From positions 558,001 through 622,000 of the forward strand of contig JABYQN010000004.1 of assembly GCA_022606135.1 (NCBI GenBank): DNA of 64,000 nt, written 5' to 3'. The notes below the pieces were generated by a model, which had not been told where the DNA came from, made no database searches, and worked only from the letters and a program-made list of their open reading frames with translations. Source of the DNA: Fomes fomentarius (Eukaryota > Basidiomycota > Agaricomycetes > Polyporales > Polyporaceae). How positions within the stretch are numbered: position 1 is the stretch's first letter; each line of letters starts with the position of its first letter. Of the stretch, positions 36,401 to 48,103 are shown one piece after another. The position numbers and the translations under genes are program-made.

Positions 36401-39400
36401 TCGCGACGCTCCTCAAATAGAGTGACATCAATCGTGGATGTGGACGCGTTGAAAGTGACCTCAACGACCTGGAACGAAGGGTCGTGCAAGCCGTGCGAGC
36501 GCGCAGCTCCAAACACGGAGACCTTGACAGGGAGTGAACCGTCATTCTCGACAATGACCTTCTGGCCACGGCGAGGAGCGAAGAGGCGGCGGAGAGGGTT
36601 ATCGATGTACGCAGTATCCTGGACAATGGTGGTGGAAGAGAGGAGGGCACGGAGCCAGTTAAGCTCAGGGCCAGCGATGACCTCAAGCCAGGCGGAGGTA
36701 TCGGGGACAACGGCACCAATGGTGTAGGTCGCGGTGTTGCCGGATACGGCAGGCGCAATCGGAACGGAAACGGGGCGGGGACTAGGACTGAGGTACTCGA
36801 CTGTCGGGATCTTGGACTTGTCGCCACCGTAGAGACGGTCCACAAGCTTCTCGACAAGGAGCGAAGTAATATTGCCGAGGAGGTCCTTGATGGGCTCATC
36901 CTTGACCTTGGAGTGCTTGACGGCGACAGGGCCTTGGAGAATGCAGACACGCTGCGGATCTTGGTCGAAAACTGCGTCGATGTCCTCCGCCGCCCAGAGA
37001 GAGTCCTGAGAAGACATCAGTATGATAGCCCTTGTCATTATTGATGTCCAACGGGGCTTACCTTCTTGAACCAGACTTCGAACGAAGCATCGAGAACAGG
37101 GATGAAAGGTGCGGGCTTCTGACCAGGGCGCTGAGAGATAGCAAGGAAGTACGCCTTATCTTCCGAAGCAAGGAGTTGCTCAGTAGCGGCGGGGTATGTC
37201 TTGAAGAACTGCTCAATGAATCCGGCGGGCTTGTCAAGCAACGAGAACGACTGGAGGATAGACGCCTTCTCGCCGTTCTTAAGGCCAGCGAACCGCTCCT
37301 CAACGCGACGCAACCAGTCTCCAGTGAGGTTACGGAGCGAGACGTCGACCCAGCGCTCCTGATGCGAGACGTACATCAGGCGGACCATACGGAGAACGAC
37401 CTCCTCGTAGGTCATGTCGGCAATGTCCTCCACCACCGAGCCGTCCTTCTTCCAGCCGAACCACGGCTTGGCGAAGTCTTTGTTGAGCTTTGCAATGATC
37501 TCCGCACGACGCTCCGCAAGCCATGCCACGCGCTTCTCCTTCGGAAGTTTGAAGACGGTGTCGTCGAACTCCTTCCAGAGCTTGACGGCGCGGGTAGCGA
37601 TCTTGTGGATGGGCTCTCCCAGCTCCGAGCGAACGGTCAGGATACCACCAGTCTCCTTGGCGTAAGTCCCTTCCCACTGAGCATCGTCGACACCGGCAGC
37701 AGCAACGATCAGGTCCTTGACGGAAGAACTAGTGTGCGCCTCCTTCGCGACCATAACGCGACTTGCAAAGAGGAAACCATCGAAGGGCATAGGCTGAGTG
37801 TCATAGGCTTCGGACCAGTCGCCAGTGAGATACGGCCACAGGTCGTCGGCACCACCGAAGCCGGAACCGCCAACGAGAATCAGGTTGGCATGCTGGCGGA
37901 TCGCACCGTACGTCGAAAGGATAGGCTGGTGGAAGTCCTCACACGAGTGATGACCACCAGCACGACCACCAGTCCACTGCATGATAATGGGGAAGTCAGG
38001 GTTCGCGGCCGCGATGTTAACGACCTGGCGAATGCCATCGACGGAACCAGGCTTGAACGAAACGTGCTTGATGCCGGCGCTGCGAAGCGCGCCGATAATC
38101 TCAGCAGCCTTCTCCGTGCTAGGAATACCAGCAGCGACACAGAAGCCCTCGACAGGGAGGCCCTCGCGACGCATCTCTTGCCAGAGCGGGAACTGGAAGC
38201 CAAACTGGCGCGGGTTAATGTAGAGCGCGTTGAGTGTGATCCCGACGCCTGCCGGAATCTTGCTCTGAATTTCAGCAACCTTGGCGCGAAGAGCAGCAGC
38301 GTTGTAGTGTCCACCACCAGCAAGCTCGACGTGGTAGCCAGCATCGAGGACGGCGCTAACGAAGCCCGCCTTCACGGTTGTCGGTGTCATACCGGCGACC
38401 ATGATGGGGGGCTTGCCGAGCAAGCGCGAGAAGGGCGTGTCGATGTGAATGCTGCCATCGCTAGTTTGAAGAGTCAGTATATGCGCAGTGCGGCACATTG
38501 ATACAACTGACCTGGTCTTCACGAGTGCTGGCGAGAACTTCTTCGACCACCACTGCTCGGTCTTGATCTTCTGAGCATCGAACAGCTCCGCAACACCCTT
38601 CGCCTTATCTCCCGCCACCACGACGCGAACACCACGACCTTCGAGGTTGCGTGCAGTCAGGGGACCAATGCCGCTCAAACCTCCTGGTCCGAAGTCGATC
38701 GCGTGAGTCGCGGTATCGGGGAACTTGGTAGCAAGCGACCAGTGGATCGGCAGAATGAAAATCTGTTCACTCAGCGCGCGAGTCAGGGAGCCATCAACAG
38801 AACGAAGATCGGAACCTGAACAAGTACATCAACATTCGTCGTCACTCTGGGGAGTATAGCGAAGGTATACATACCGTTCTCGGTGTGGTATACGGCAATG
38901 CCAAGATCCTCCTTAGTCCATAATTCCTGGTTCTCCAAGTCATCGCTGACCTCATCAGCAACGTCCTCTAAGTACTTGCTGTGGTATGGCACGCCAACCA
39001 CGAGGAAACGAACAGAGAAAACGGGCTTGCGCTGGGAGAAGGGAGTCTTGCTCTGGTCGAGACCACTTGGAGCGCGCACCTTGCGGAGGTGAGTGACGAG
39101 ACCATAGAGTGCACGAGGCGGACCCGTGACGACGAACGCTTTCGGGCCGTTGTGAAGCGAGACGCCAATCTTCGAGTTGTCGGGGAGATGCTTATTCGTC
39201 TTCACAATGTGTGCCTCCAGGTCCTTAAGGGAAAGACCGGTGACGGACAACATAGGAGTGGGCGTGCCCTCACCACCATCGAGGGAATCCTGTACGATGC
39301 TCGGTTCCAGTGCCAGGACGGGAAACGCCTGCTGACCGCGAAGGCCGGAATAGAAAGACCACTTGAGGGACTTCGAGACGTTCTGATAAAAGGATTCGAA

Positions 39401-40587
39401 TGTCGTCGAGGCCGCAATCGCCAGCGCAGAGACGAGACCTTGGGAGTGGCCAGTCGCCCCCCGCAGACGCGAGCGAAGCTCTCCAGGGGTAAGGTTGGAA
39501 ACGCGGCATACAATGAGATATTGTGTCAGCTGAGTGAGAGCGATGAGTGGGAAAGATATCGGGATCGAGGCAAGGTAGGAGACTGGTGGACGAGAGGAAG
39601 CTCCGGACAACCATGAGATGACGTCCAGGCCGTGAGCGTAAAATGTGTCCTCTCCAGATTCCTCGACCAGAGGAACGAGAACATCGCGGGAGATGGTGGT
39701 AAGGAAAGACGACACGTAGGGTTTGTAGATGTCGTAAAGGGTCTGTAGCTCGTCGAAGTAAACTTCGTTGGTACCTTGGCCGCCAAAAAGCGCGTAGATC
39801 GACGCGTCGCCACGCGTAGCCGCCGAGAGCAGGGCGCTTGAAGGCGCGCGCGGAATGTCGGATGCGTTCTTCGCCTCGAGCACGGCGAGAGCTCGGAAGT
39901 AGGAGGCGAGGACCGTCTTGCGGACCTCCGTGTCGAATGCGGCGACGATTACATGGATGTCTTGAGTAGTGAGGTAGGACGCAGTAAAGTACTTGAGGGA
40001 CTTGAGGAGGATGGAAGTGCGCGCGGCCTGGGACTGCGCGTCCTCGTCTAGTTTTCCAGCAACATAGCGGAGGAAGCGGGAAAAAAGCTCTACGCTCGCT
40101 TCAGTCGCATTTTCGAGTTCATCGGCAGTGTCTGTAGTGTGATTTGTCGTCTGAATATGGGTGAACTCGTCTCTAAGCACTTCTGCAGCAGTCCACTCGT
40201 CCGCCTCTGTGGATACCGGGATGGAGATCTGGCAGACTATTGTCAGCACGCAGTTCTAGCACCAATCCATGGACATTGAGGACATTGAGAGTATATGGTC
40301 GATTAAAAGACTGTATGCGCGCATATAGCCAGTGCGCGCGCATACACTACACTCCTTTCGCGGGCAATAACTGCGCGAATGTCAGTCCGCGACGCGTGAA
40401 GCCGTTCATACATCGTCCTTCCGATGTTACACGCGTCGCGCACATACCCGCACTTGATTCTAGCCCACACCCTCACGCCGACCTTCCCAAAACTATATGA
40501 AGACAGGTGTAGCGCAGTACTCACTCTAATTGACCCGGACTGGATCTGGATGGGGCGGGAGGTGATGGAGTTCGAGGCGGCAGACAT
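27452..40587 (-). CDS. FAS: Type I fatty acid synthase, fused beta-alpha single chain
   Basis: Makes palmitoyl/stearoyl-CoA from acetyl- and malonyl-CoA in the cytosol. About twenty exons encode roughly 3,930 aa by my count, starting [16 protein letters not shown]. Domains in order: acetyltransferase ([14 protein letters not shown], near 39437-39451), enoyl reductase ([10 protein letters not shown], near 37850-37879), dehydratase ([13 protein letters not shown], near 35320-35350), malonyl/palmitoyl transferase ([11 protein letters not shown], near 34525-34555), one acyl carrier domain (GGKST, phosphopantetheine Ser codon 33118-33120), ketoreductase ([14 protein letters not shown]), ketosynthase ([26 protein letters not shown]) and phosphopantetheinyl transferase ([19 protein letters not shown]). 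The exon starting near 33824 is continuous across the beta end ([18 protein letters not shown]) and alpha start ([20 protein letters not shown]), so one gene replaces FAS1 and FAS2. All visible catalytic motifs are intact. The first intron is 296 nt; one 57-nt intron lacks stops. Confidence 0.95.
29570..29621 (-). other. 52-nt intron splitting the KS active-site Cys codon
   Basis: The exon before it ends with the codons for Pro-Val-Gly-Ala plus TG, and the next begins with T followed by the codons for Ala-Thr-Ala-Leu-Gln-Ser. Splicing GTATGT...CAAG therefore restores the TGT codon of the condensing cysteine in GACATALQS. Confidence 0.85.
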
Positions 40588-40683
40588 TGTAGATTTCGTC
40601 GTCGTCGTCGGAGGGAAAGGCGACGAGAAGGAGGACCCAAGAGATGGGAGGTGTAGAAAAACGCGTCGGCTACGCGGGCCCAG

Positions 40684-40691
40684 TCTTATAC
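40684..40691 (-). promoter_or_regulatory. TATA-like box of the FAS gene
   Basis: On the minus strand the sequence reads GTATAAGA, about 100 nt upstream of the FAS ATG at 40587. This is a reasonable core-promoter position in a fungus; unproven. Confidence 0.4.
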
Positions 40692-40991
40692 AAGCTTCCC
40701 CAAACGCCCCCATACCTGCACCCCAACGGATCCCGGGCGCTAATGGCGGAAAGTGCGTTCTCAAAACCCCCGGAAAGGAAGGCGCGCCGCCCGTGGGCGG
40801 GACCCCTCGGTTGGCGAGAGATAGGCGAGGTCCGATTCCTGCTTTTCCGCTCTTTCGGCCCCCCACCGGCCAGTCTCCCGTGCCTCCCAACGACCTGCAC
40901 GCCCACTTCGCCTTCATGCGAATTGGACACACAACGGACAAAATTCAGACTTGAGACTGTTCTGCACCCTCTTCACCCTGACATGTGGCCG

Positions 40992-41047
40992 CTGCGTGTC
41001 TCCAAGTGCCTTCGCTTCGCTGCGTGTCTCCAAGTGCCTTCGCTTCG
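40992..41047. repeat. 28-bp perfect tandem duplication
   Basis: Two identical adjacent copies of a 28-bp unit starting CTGCGTGTCTCCAAGTGCC, about 0.4 kb upstream of the FAS start codon. Confidence 0.9.
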
Positions 41048-42110
41048 CGGCCAGGTTGCTTCCTCATGTTGCTTATGTATGATCATCTATACACGATCGC
41101 ACCATGTCCGTCAATTATTGGACGACCTCTCTAGTGAGCTTGCCGAGCTACACTGGCCCTCCCCAAGCGTCCCCCATTCCTACATGTACGCGCCATTGGG
41201 GCAGAGACAGGGCAGAGATGACAAGCTTGTGAGCAATCTCCTACTAGTATATTGGTATCTATTCCGCATGCTGACCGAGCCTACGCAATGGTTGGGGGCC
41301 GCCCACCGTCGGGCATAGGACGTGTATCCGCTTGCTTAGGCTATGCCTCCATGGGATCAGCAAGCGGAGGACGTAAAGATAAAATAGGATTGTAGACATG
41401 CCCAATCCTGGGTGTCTCTATCGATACCTCGTGGATACACGTTGTCTTCTCCAGAAACGCACATGTCACATATTACCGAAACGTTCGACCTGCCTCCGAA
41501 CCTTGATCGTCGATACCACTGTGAACTTCCTAGCAGCTGACCATCATGATGCTTCGATGGAATAGTCTCGAGATATACTGGCCACCTGCCCAGCACAGGA
41601 CCCTGCAAGCCTTAAAATGCTTAACACTCTCGGACTCCGGACGCTGGAAGTCTTACACTGACCAAACATCGGGGCCCCTGTATATAGCCTCTGCAGATCC
41701 ATATCCATACCACAATGAGGGGCAAAACTCTCATTGCGACCTACTGTACAACTTTTCTGGCAGCTCTTTACTACAGCCTAAACCAGATTATGATGTCTGA
41801 CGCCTGGTGAGTAGGACAGATATATACGAGTGTGGCATGGACTAATACTGAGCAAACAGCGATTTCGAGAGTTCTACTGGAGAGGTGTGTTCTCTACCAA
41901 ATAATTGAGCTACAATGTGGGCGAGGTAATGGGATTATACGCGAGATTGTGGTATCATCTATATGTATCAATGTGAGAGAGGTGAGGATGAAGGGGCTTG
42001 TATGGCAGAGTGGTGATGCAAGAGGACACATTGAGCAGTGGATGTCAGGAATGTGTCGGGCTAGTATGATACATTGTCAGGGAAGACTCTAAAGCATCGT
42101 GAGGGGGCCT

Positions 42111-43960
42111 CTATCGTGTCCATGTAACACGATGACCAAGATCTGCAAAGCAAAGCTCGTCTGTCCTCCAGCCGCGGTCTTCCAGAGCACTCTTGAACAA
42201 CGGGAACTCGTTATGAGATTCCCTATGCGTGTCGGAGAGGATAGAGCGCAAGGACGGAGACATAGGCACAGAACCTGGGACGGCCAGCCTAGACTCGGAC
42301 GTCGACTCTCCCTCGGGACGTTCTAGCCAAGGTTCCGCCTTCGACAACGCGCCGCGAACCAACGCCGCGTGCAATATTGAGCGCAGCATGTCCTCGTTCG
42401 TCGCATCCGGACGGAAGAACACAGAGACCAGCGGTCCTCGAGGCGAGTCACCAGGGAGCAGGAGGTACCGTTCGTGCTAGACAGGTGATCAAACGTGAGC
42501 AATGTTTCCCCTCGGGCCACCAACTTGAAGCCGTGCTCACCTGGAACACCTGCGAGCACACCTCCCACGTCGATCGATGGATGCCTGAGCCAGAATCAGG
42601 GCCCGAACTGAGGACTTCGCCGATCCGCGGTGCGAGCGTCAACCACCGGTCGTTCTTGTTCTTGTAGAACTCGCCAAACAGCCCCGTCACCCCGCTCTTA
42701 TCAAGATCTTCCACGGCATCAACCTCCCGGTCTTCGACGTACGTCTGTGCGAGGTGACTGACCCTGGGGAGCGTCAGCAGCTCGAAGCTCGCTCCCCGCA
42801 TCATGAGCGTGGTCATCACTAGGTGGACGGGTACCGCGAGGAAGAAGATGGAGTACAGGTATGCGGGCGCATGCGAGTATGTCAGGAGGCTGATACCAGA
42901 CGCGTAGCCCAGGAGCTGCGCGACTGAGGACTGTGACTCGTCCTTCGCTGCAACGTCCCCGTCGTTTCCCTGCGTGGAGAAGTAGCGCACAAACTTGATG
43001 TGCGTGGTGTACCAGATCTACAACAGCCATAATAAGCGCATATCCCCATCAAAAACTAGCCTATCAAGGACTCACCGCGCCTCCAACCAGCTTGAAAATG
43101 TTGCCGCCAGCTACAGGACGGAATCAGCATTCGTTGCGTCTTAGCCAAACATTGGCACCTACCCGCACATAGCAAGAAATTACTCGGGGTCGGAGCAACC
43201 AGCACAGTAGCAATCTGCAGCCCGCTTCCCAAGCACCCTAGCGCCTCGCCAAACAGCGTGACCGTCTTCGGATGGCTGTCAAAGTACGGAGAGAAACGCC
43301 TGATAAAGAACAATTTCGCAACCTCTCCTGCGCCATCCTTGATGATCCACTGAACCGCGACCGCACCAAAGAAGCTGCCCTCCGCCGAGACGCCGACCGA
43401 GGTAAGGAGTGCCTGGTTGCAGAGCACCGACGTGATCGTGGCCAGTGTGGTCTCGAAGAACTGGAGAACGTGGAAAGGCATGTACCTTACAGGAATGAAC
43501 ACACGTGGGTGAACTGTGAAATGGGAGAACGCATGAGACTGAGAACTCACGAACGATGCACCGACTGGGGGTAATTTGTTGGGAGGAACATCTGGCCCAG
43601 CCAGGACGATATTCGACCCGTCAACGAGTTGGTGTGAGTGGAGATCTCCCTCTCTTCTTCTGCGTCCGCCTGCCTGACGTCCCTCCACTCCTTCGCTATC
43701 CCCGACCCTTCCTCCGACCATGAGATATGGCACTCCCGGCCGCCCACACGCTCTACAGCAAACGGACGCGTTTCCGACGCGCCATCTGTGGGGATATCAT
43801 ATAACCCTGTTGCAACCGTCGATTCGTGCCGGCGTGGAGGCTTCTTGCCATGATTGACAGTCGAGAGCGGGCGAACGACGAGTGTGAGGGAAATAGGTCG
43901 CGGTGTGAAGCTATGTGTACGTAGGCGGGGCAGCAGCTGTGTGCACAATTGCCGCCGCAT
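42111..43960 (-). CDS. RUS/DUF647 family protein, probably mitochondrial
   Basis: A member of the ROOT UVB SENSITIVE (RUS, DUF647) family, membrane-associated proteins found in plants, animals and fungi with poorly defined function. Five exons (43960-43551, 43485-43163, 43110-43076, 43017-42541, 42476-42111) sum to 1611 nt and 536 aa. The N-terminus MRRQLCTQLLPRLRTHSF is Arg-rich without acids, a likely mitochondrial presequence. The conserved core starts at MFLPTNYPQSVHRSYMPFHV (about 130) and continues with VQWIIKDGAGEVAKLFFIRR, FDSHPKTVTLFGEALGCLGS, FLLCAAGGNIFKLVGGA and WYTTHIKFVRYFS. Several hydrophobic stretches follow (SIFFLAVPVHLVMTTLMM). Exon 3 is only 35 nt. The last 120 residues (ERYLLLPGDSPRGPLVSVFF onward) form the family's soluble tail. 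Confidence 0.88.
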
Positions 43961-45004
43961 GACCTAGGAGTCCGTGAAGACAGTGCTTCCGTGACTAGAG
44001 GGCGGACGTTGAGTGTGAGCGAATGCCAAAGCCAGTCACCGGTGCACTACGGCTATTAGATACTCACGTAGACTACACGGATCCTGACTCCAATACAGAT
44101 AGTTGCGAGTTGCACCAAGTTCAGCAAAGTCGTTCACCAGCACATCGTTCTCCGTTGACTTAAGGTCTTTACGGGAGGGGAGGCCGAGGCAGTAGTAAAA
44201 GGAATGATGGGAGTCGGCGAGAAGAGACGGAGCGCTGGATATCACGCATCCAGGTCCGACAACCCCTGCGACTTGTTTCTCGTCCGCAGCTAGGCAGCAC
44301 CTATAGTTTTCTCCAGCTCTGTCAGGTACTTTGTAACCTTGAGACTGATGTTGGGATAACAACCCATTTTATGATATTCGTAAGGCATGTGCACGAACAG
44401 TCGATACTCACAATAAGCGCAGTACGTATACGACCACAAAGCGAGAGGCAGGGGAACGACAACGAGGCAGAGAGGGTATATAATACACACCGCGTGACGC
44501 GAATTAGCACTACGATCCCAACCGCAGCATAACGAATACAAGTAAGTTAAGGTAAAAACAGCAAGGAGTGTTTATATGTGCGATGGTGCCAGAGGGCTAG
44601 GTACGGGAGCGATACATGACACTGTATACCATGTAAGTAGGTCGAATATCACGCATGAGGTAGACGGCGGAGCGGGGAGACTATGCATGCAGGAGAGTGG
44701 GGACTGGGCTGATTGAGTCAATCGATGCGATGTGGTGCTAGACACGGACAACGAGGGATGCAGGATGCGAGCATGAGTGATGTACGTATGAGTAAGGGCA
44801 AGAGCAGGAACAGGCAATGAGCGTGACGGATAAACGTGAACCGAACTGAACTGAAGGTGACAATCGCAACGGTGAGACCGGAATGAAGACCGTACCTGTC
44901 CAAGCAACCGTCGTCTAGATGAGACGCGAAGCACGGAGCCGAGACCAGAAGATAACCTCGAGGAGGCGGTAATGAAACTCGAGAGCCAGCCCTCGCGCGC
45001 ACAC
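43961..45004. other. Intergenic, no supported gene
   Basis: Promoter side of the RUS gene on the left and 3' flank of the Ser/Pro-rich gene on the right. Minus-strand open frames at 44290-45008 have Cys/Leu/Ser-rich translations of no recognisable family, probably 3' UTR sequence. Confidence 0.5.
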
Positions 45005-47491
45005 TCATGTGAGGAACGCCATCTCACTCAATCGCCGACTCTCCTCATCCTCGATCGTGTGCGCCTGCAGGAGTATACTCCCACGACTATGTATAGTGGG
45101 GGCGACCGCCTGCCGCGGCGGCCTAGGCCCCACGCCGGTCGAGTTCCTCTTCTGGTGCCCCATCGAGTTCGAGTTCGGGTTCGAGTACGAAGTGGGTGGG
45201 AACGTGGGCGAGGGAGGCATATGCGACGCGTCGAACATCTTCGAGCGCTTCCTGCCGATCTCCTGTCCATGCCCCGCATTCTGAGCTTCGGCGTCGAGCC
45301 CCAACTTCGGCCGCGGCTTCGACGAGGTAAACGCGCGTCGCAGGTTGGACATGGATGATGCCGTCCGCGTCTCCCTGGGAATCTGGGCAACGTCAAACAA
45401 GGTACGGTGAGCACATTGCATGCTTCTGGCCCCAGACGCAGTGAGAACAGGAAGAGAATTAGGGTACTCACGTCCAACGACTTCTTGCCAAACAAGCTGA
45501 ACGACTTCCGATTGTTCTGCTTCACCGCCGCGGAGTCATCCGCGACCTGTATACGCGGAGTTCTAGATGGAGCGGCGGTCTCTTGCGCCTGAGAGCGGGT
45601 GCGAGATTGGGGTTGTGCTTGCCCCTGTGGTTGTGACAGGTTCACAGGGGCGAGCACGCCGAACTCACCGCCTTCAGACGATGGCTCTGTCTCGCTGTAC
45701 TCCTCCATGATAACGGCGCCGGCGCCGGAGGGTCCCTTGGCCTTGAGCTCAACATTGCCACGTCTCGGGCGGCTTGCCGTCTCGTGACCATTGTCCGACG
45801 AATGGGACGTCGACCCGCGCGATATAGACGCGTCGCGCGCACACGAGGTCGTCGTGGGTGTAGGCAGGGACGACGACGCACCGGAAGAGGAGACCGTACG
45901 CGTCGGGGAGAGCGCAGGGATCGTCGTCGTGCGACTGCGTGCCCCGCTGCCGCTGCTTGAATTGGATAGGTCCTGTGCGAGCGGTGGAGAAAGTGCATTC
46001 ACGTTCACACTACCCGTCGGTCGGCCGCGCTGCTCGACTGATGACGGACCGTCCGATATACTTGCTTCCAGATCTGGTGCAGCCATAGCGACCGCGACAG
46101 AATGCTGCGCCTTTGCATCCTGTGACGGTCTGTGGGAGGTAACAACGATAGGTGGGGGTTTCTCCTTGCGTGCACGCATGGTCCCCGCCGGTGACACAGC
46201 AACAGGTGTGGGCACCTCCTCTTCGAGGACTGCAAGGGAAGCTCTCGGCGACTCGCTGAACACGGGAACCGAAGTCGCGGTGGAAGTCGAGCCGCGGCGC
46301 GGGGTGGGCAAATCGGTCGAAGGCCGTCGTGACGTCGGGGACTTGGAGCTATCCTTGGAAGGCGAACCAGATAAGGGATTAGAGTTGCGCAGAGGTAACA
46401 TAGGACGGGAAGGGTCCACAGAGTGGCGTCGCTCGTGGTCCCAGCCAGGAGGAGTGTTCGGTGCAGTATGGAAGTCTTCCACAGTGGCGAGCGGACTCTC
46501 AGGCGTACCGATGTCTCCAAGCTTGGGAGACAAGGCCTTAGCCTGGACGAAGGTAGCTTGAACAGGGTTCTTCTCGCCCACCAGACCGTCCTTGCTCGCG
46601 CGCTCCATTGCGTCGCTCGTCCGGGGAACTTCCTCAGCAATGACGGTAGTACTAGACGACCCAGCCTCCGTCTGCTTCACCAACCAGGCTTCCCGAATCT
46701 TCCTGGCTTCGCTCTCACCGTTGTCTTCCGTGCTCAGCCTGCCTGGAATAACAACTGCGCGACGTCGGTCAATTTCCGCTTCTTGTTCACTTAGGGACAT
46801 CATGAAACCGTCGGCATCCCGAAATTGGGCGGGAACTTTCGAATTTGCAGGTACAAGGCCCCGCGCGCGCAGAGCCGCCTGGCGCTGTTCAGCGGAAGTG
46901 AAATCGTTCTGCACGGCAACAGGGGTGGGGGCCTTAGGCATAGGCGGCATCCGCAGGATAGTGTGTTTTCGCTGTGGTGGGGAGTCACGTTGAGATGGGT
47001 CATGCGCAGATTGTGTCACTCGTTGAGGCGAATTGGAACGGAACTTGGACGTGATGCGACGAAAGATGTTGGATTGCGGTGGGGGTCGTGGTTGAGGCGT
47101 ATTTGTGCTGCAGAGAGTGGATGAGTAAACGGCTCCAAGTGGATGCAGATCGCAGTGCGGGGAGGATTCAGGCCTGACGAAGACCGATCGAGCGACGTAC
47201 CTATGCGTTTGGGGGCGCGGCTGACGAGGGGGTGGCATCCTGGAGGTGGGTCGGGATCGTAGTGGGACGGCGTCGCGGGGTGGAGAGGATGCGAGATTCC
47301 TGCAGTGAGTATATATTAGCACACAGTCATGACACTGCTGTGGCTGAGCGCTGATCCCACATCACGGGAAGCCGTGCGCGTAATGTGGGGGGATAGAGCG
47401 TATAACACAGCAATTTGTCTTTGAAAGCTACACACCTCAAATTTTGGTCTCTAGACGCATCAGGGATTGAGGGCAGTGGAGAATCCTTCAT
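45005..47491 (-). CDS. Ser/Pro-rich hypothetical protein, 722 aa
   Basis: I do not recognise this protein. Four exons (47491-47436, 47299-47201, 47107-45472, 45382-45005) sum to 2169 nt and 722 aa, starting MKDSPLPSIPDASRDQNL. It is largely disordered: Arg/Pro-rich N-terminus (RMPPPRQPRPQTHRSTNTPQ), a basic patch with RRITSKFRSNSPQ, then a more ordered charged helix around AEQRQAALRARGLVP and EARKIREAWLVKQTE. Long Ser/Thr/Pro tracts follow, then KSFSLFGKKSL, and a C-terminus with an acidic helix IEDEESRRLSEMAFLT. There is no signal peptide or membrane helix. Many SP/TP sites suggest a phosphorylated regulatory or cytoskeletal/septation-type scaffold, but that is speculation. Confidence 0.75.
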
Positions 47492-47884
47492 ATTCTCCGC
47501 AGGCGTCTCGTCGTCGTGGGCTCGATGAATATCACGTGTCGACGTGCTATAGGTGAGTTGTCGGTCAGTAGGTGGTCTAACAGAGGATGAGCATACGAGG
47601 ACGAGAGAAGAGAGATAGGGGAGAGAGGCAGCGTAGTATTGTCTTGTGTGTGGAGAGAAGAGAAGAAGGTAGCCCTGAACGCACTAGGAGCGCAATAGAG
47701 ATTGTGGGAGCGTACCACATGACTGGGCCCCGTACCCGGAATGACTGCAAAAGGAAGTACAAGTGCAAAAGGAGGAAGGGGAAGCCCCGGGCCCGCTGGC
47801 CAGAGCCCCATATTCACGCGTGGGCTGGCAGGAACAACTCCGGAAGACCAGGCTAGACAGGCATCTATCATACGTGAACTATAC

Positions 47885-48103
47885 TCACTTCGGGTCTACA
47901 GCCTCCGACGTGCTCTCCAGCCCGGTCGTCTGCCCCTCCCCATCCCTAGCACATTCGAAGTCCAGCTCGCCTTTGCTGGCCTCAACGCGTACGACACTCC
48001 GTCGCATGCTTGCACGTTTCGTGCTGGCGGCGCGTGCTGGGTTTGTCTTGTTCCTACCGACACTGAATAACCCATAGCGAGGTTTCGTACGGGGCTTGGA
48101 CAT
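47885..48103 (-). CDS. Possible small protein, 72 aa
   Basis: An open frame from ATG (MSKPRTKPRYGLFSVGRNKT) to stop. The N-terminal 45 residues are strongly basic (RAASTKRASMRRSVVRV) and the C-terminus is acidic. A TATA-like TTTAAATA lies on the minus strand near 48330, about 230 nt upstream. No family is recognised and there are no introns to test the model, so it may be fortuitous. Confidence 0.25.
   Translation of the reverse strand: MSKPRTKPRYGLFSVGRNKTNPARAASTKRASMRRSVVRVEASKGELDFECARDGEGQTTGLESTSEAVDPK

Larger units (their letters stand above)
40588..42110. other. FAS upstream region, no other gene supported
   Basis: GC-rich FAS promoter sequence on the left and the 3' flank of the RUS gene on the right. 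A 28-bp exact tandem duplication lies at 40992-41047, and an inverted repeat (TCCGCTTGCT with its complement, 22-nt spacer) at 41327-41368. The plus-strand frame at about 40644-41318 has a low-complexity translation and is not supported as a gene. Confidence 0.5.

Noticed and set aside
37032..38501. 489-codon plus-strand frame opposite the FAS enoyl reductase
   Set aside because: Antisense shadow of a highly codon-biased FAS exon; the sense strand encodes the conserved ER domain.
40644..41318. 224-codon plus-strand frame in the FAS upstream region
   Set aside because: It includes the 28-bp tandem repeat and low-complexity Pro/Arg/Ser text; no family or Kozak support.
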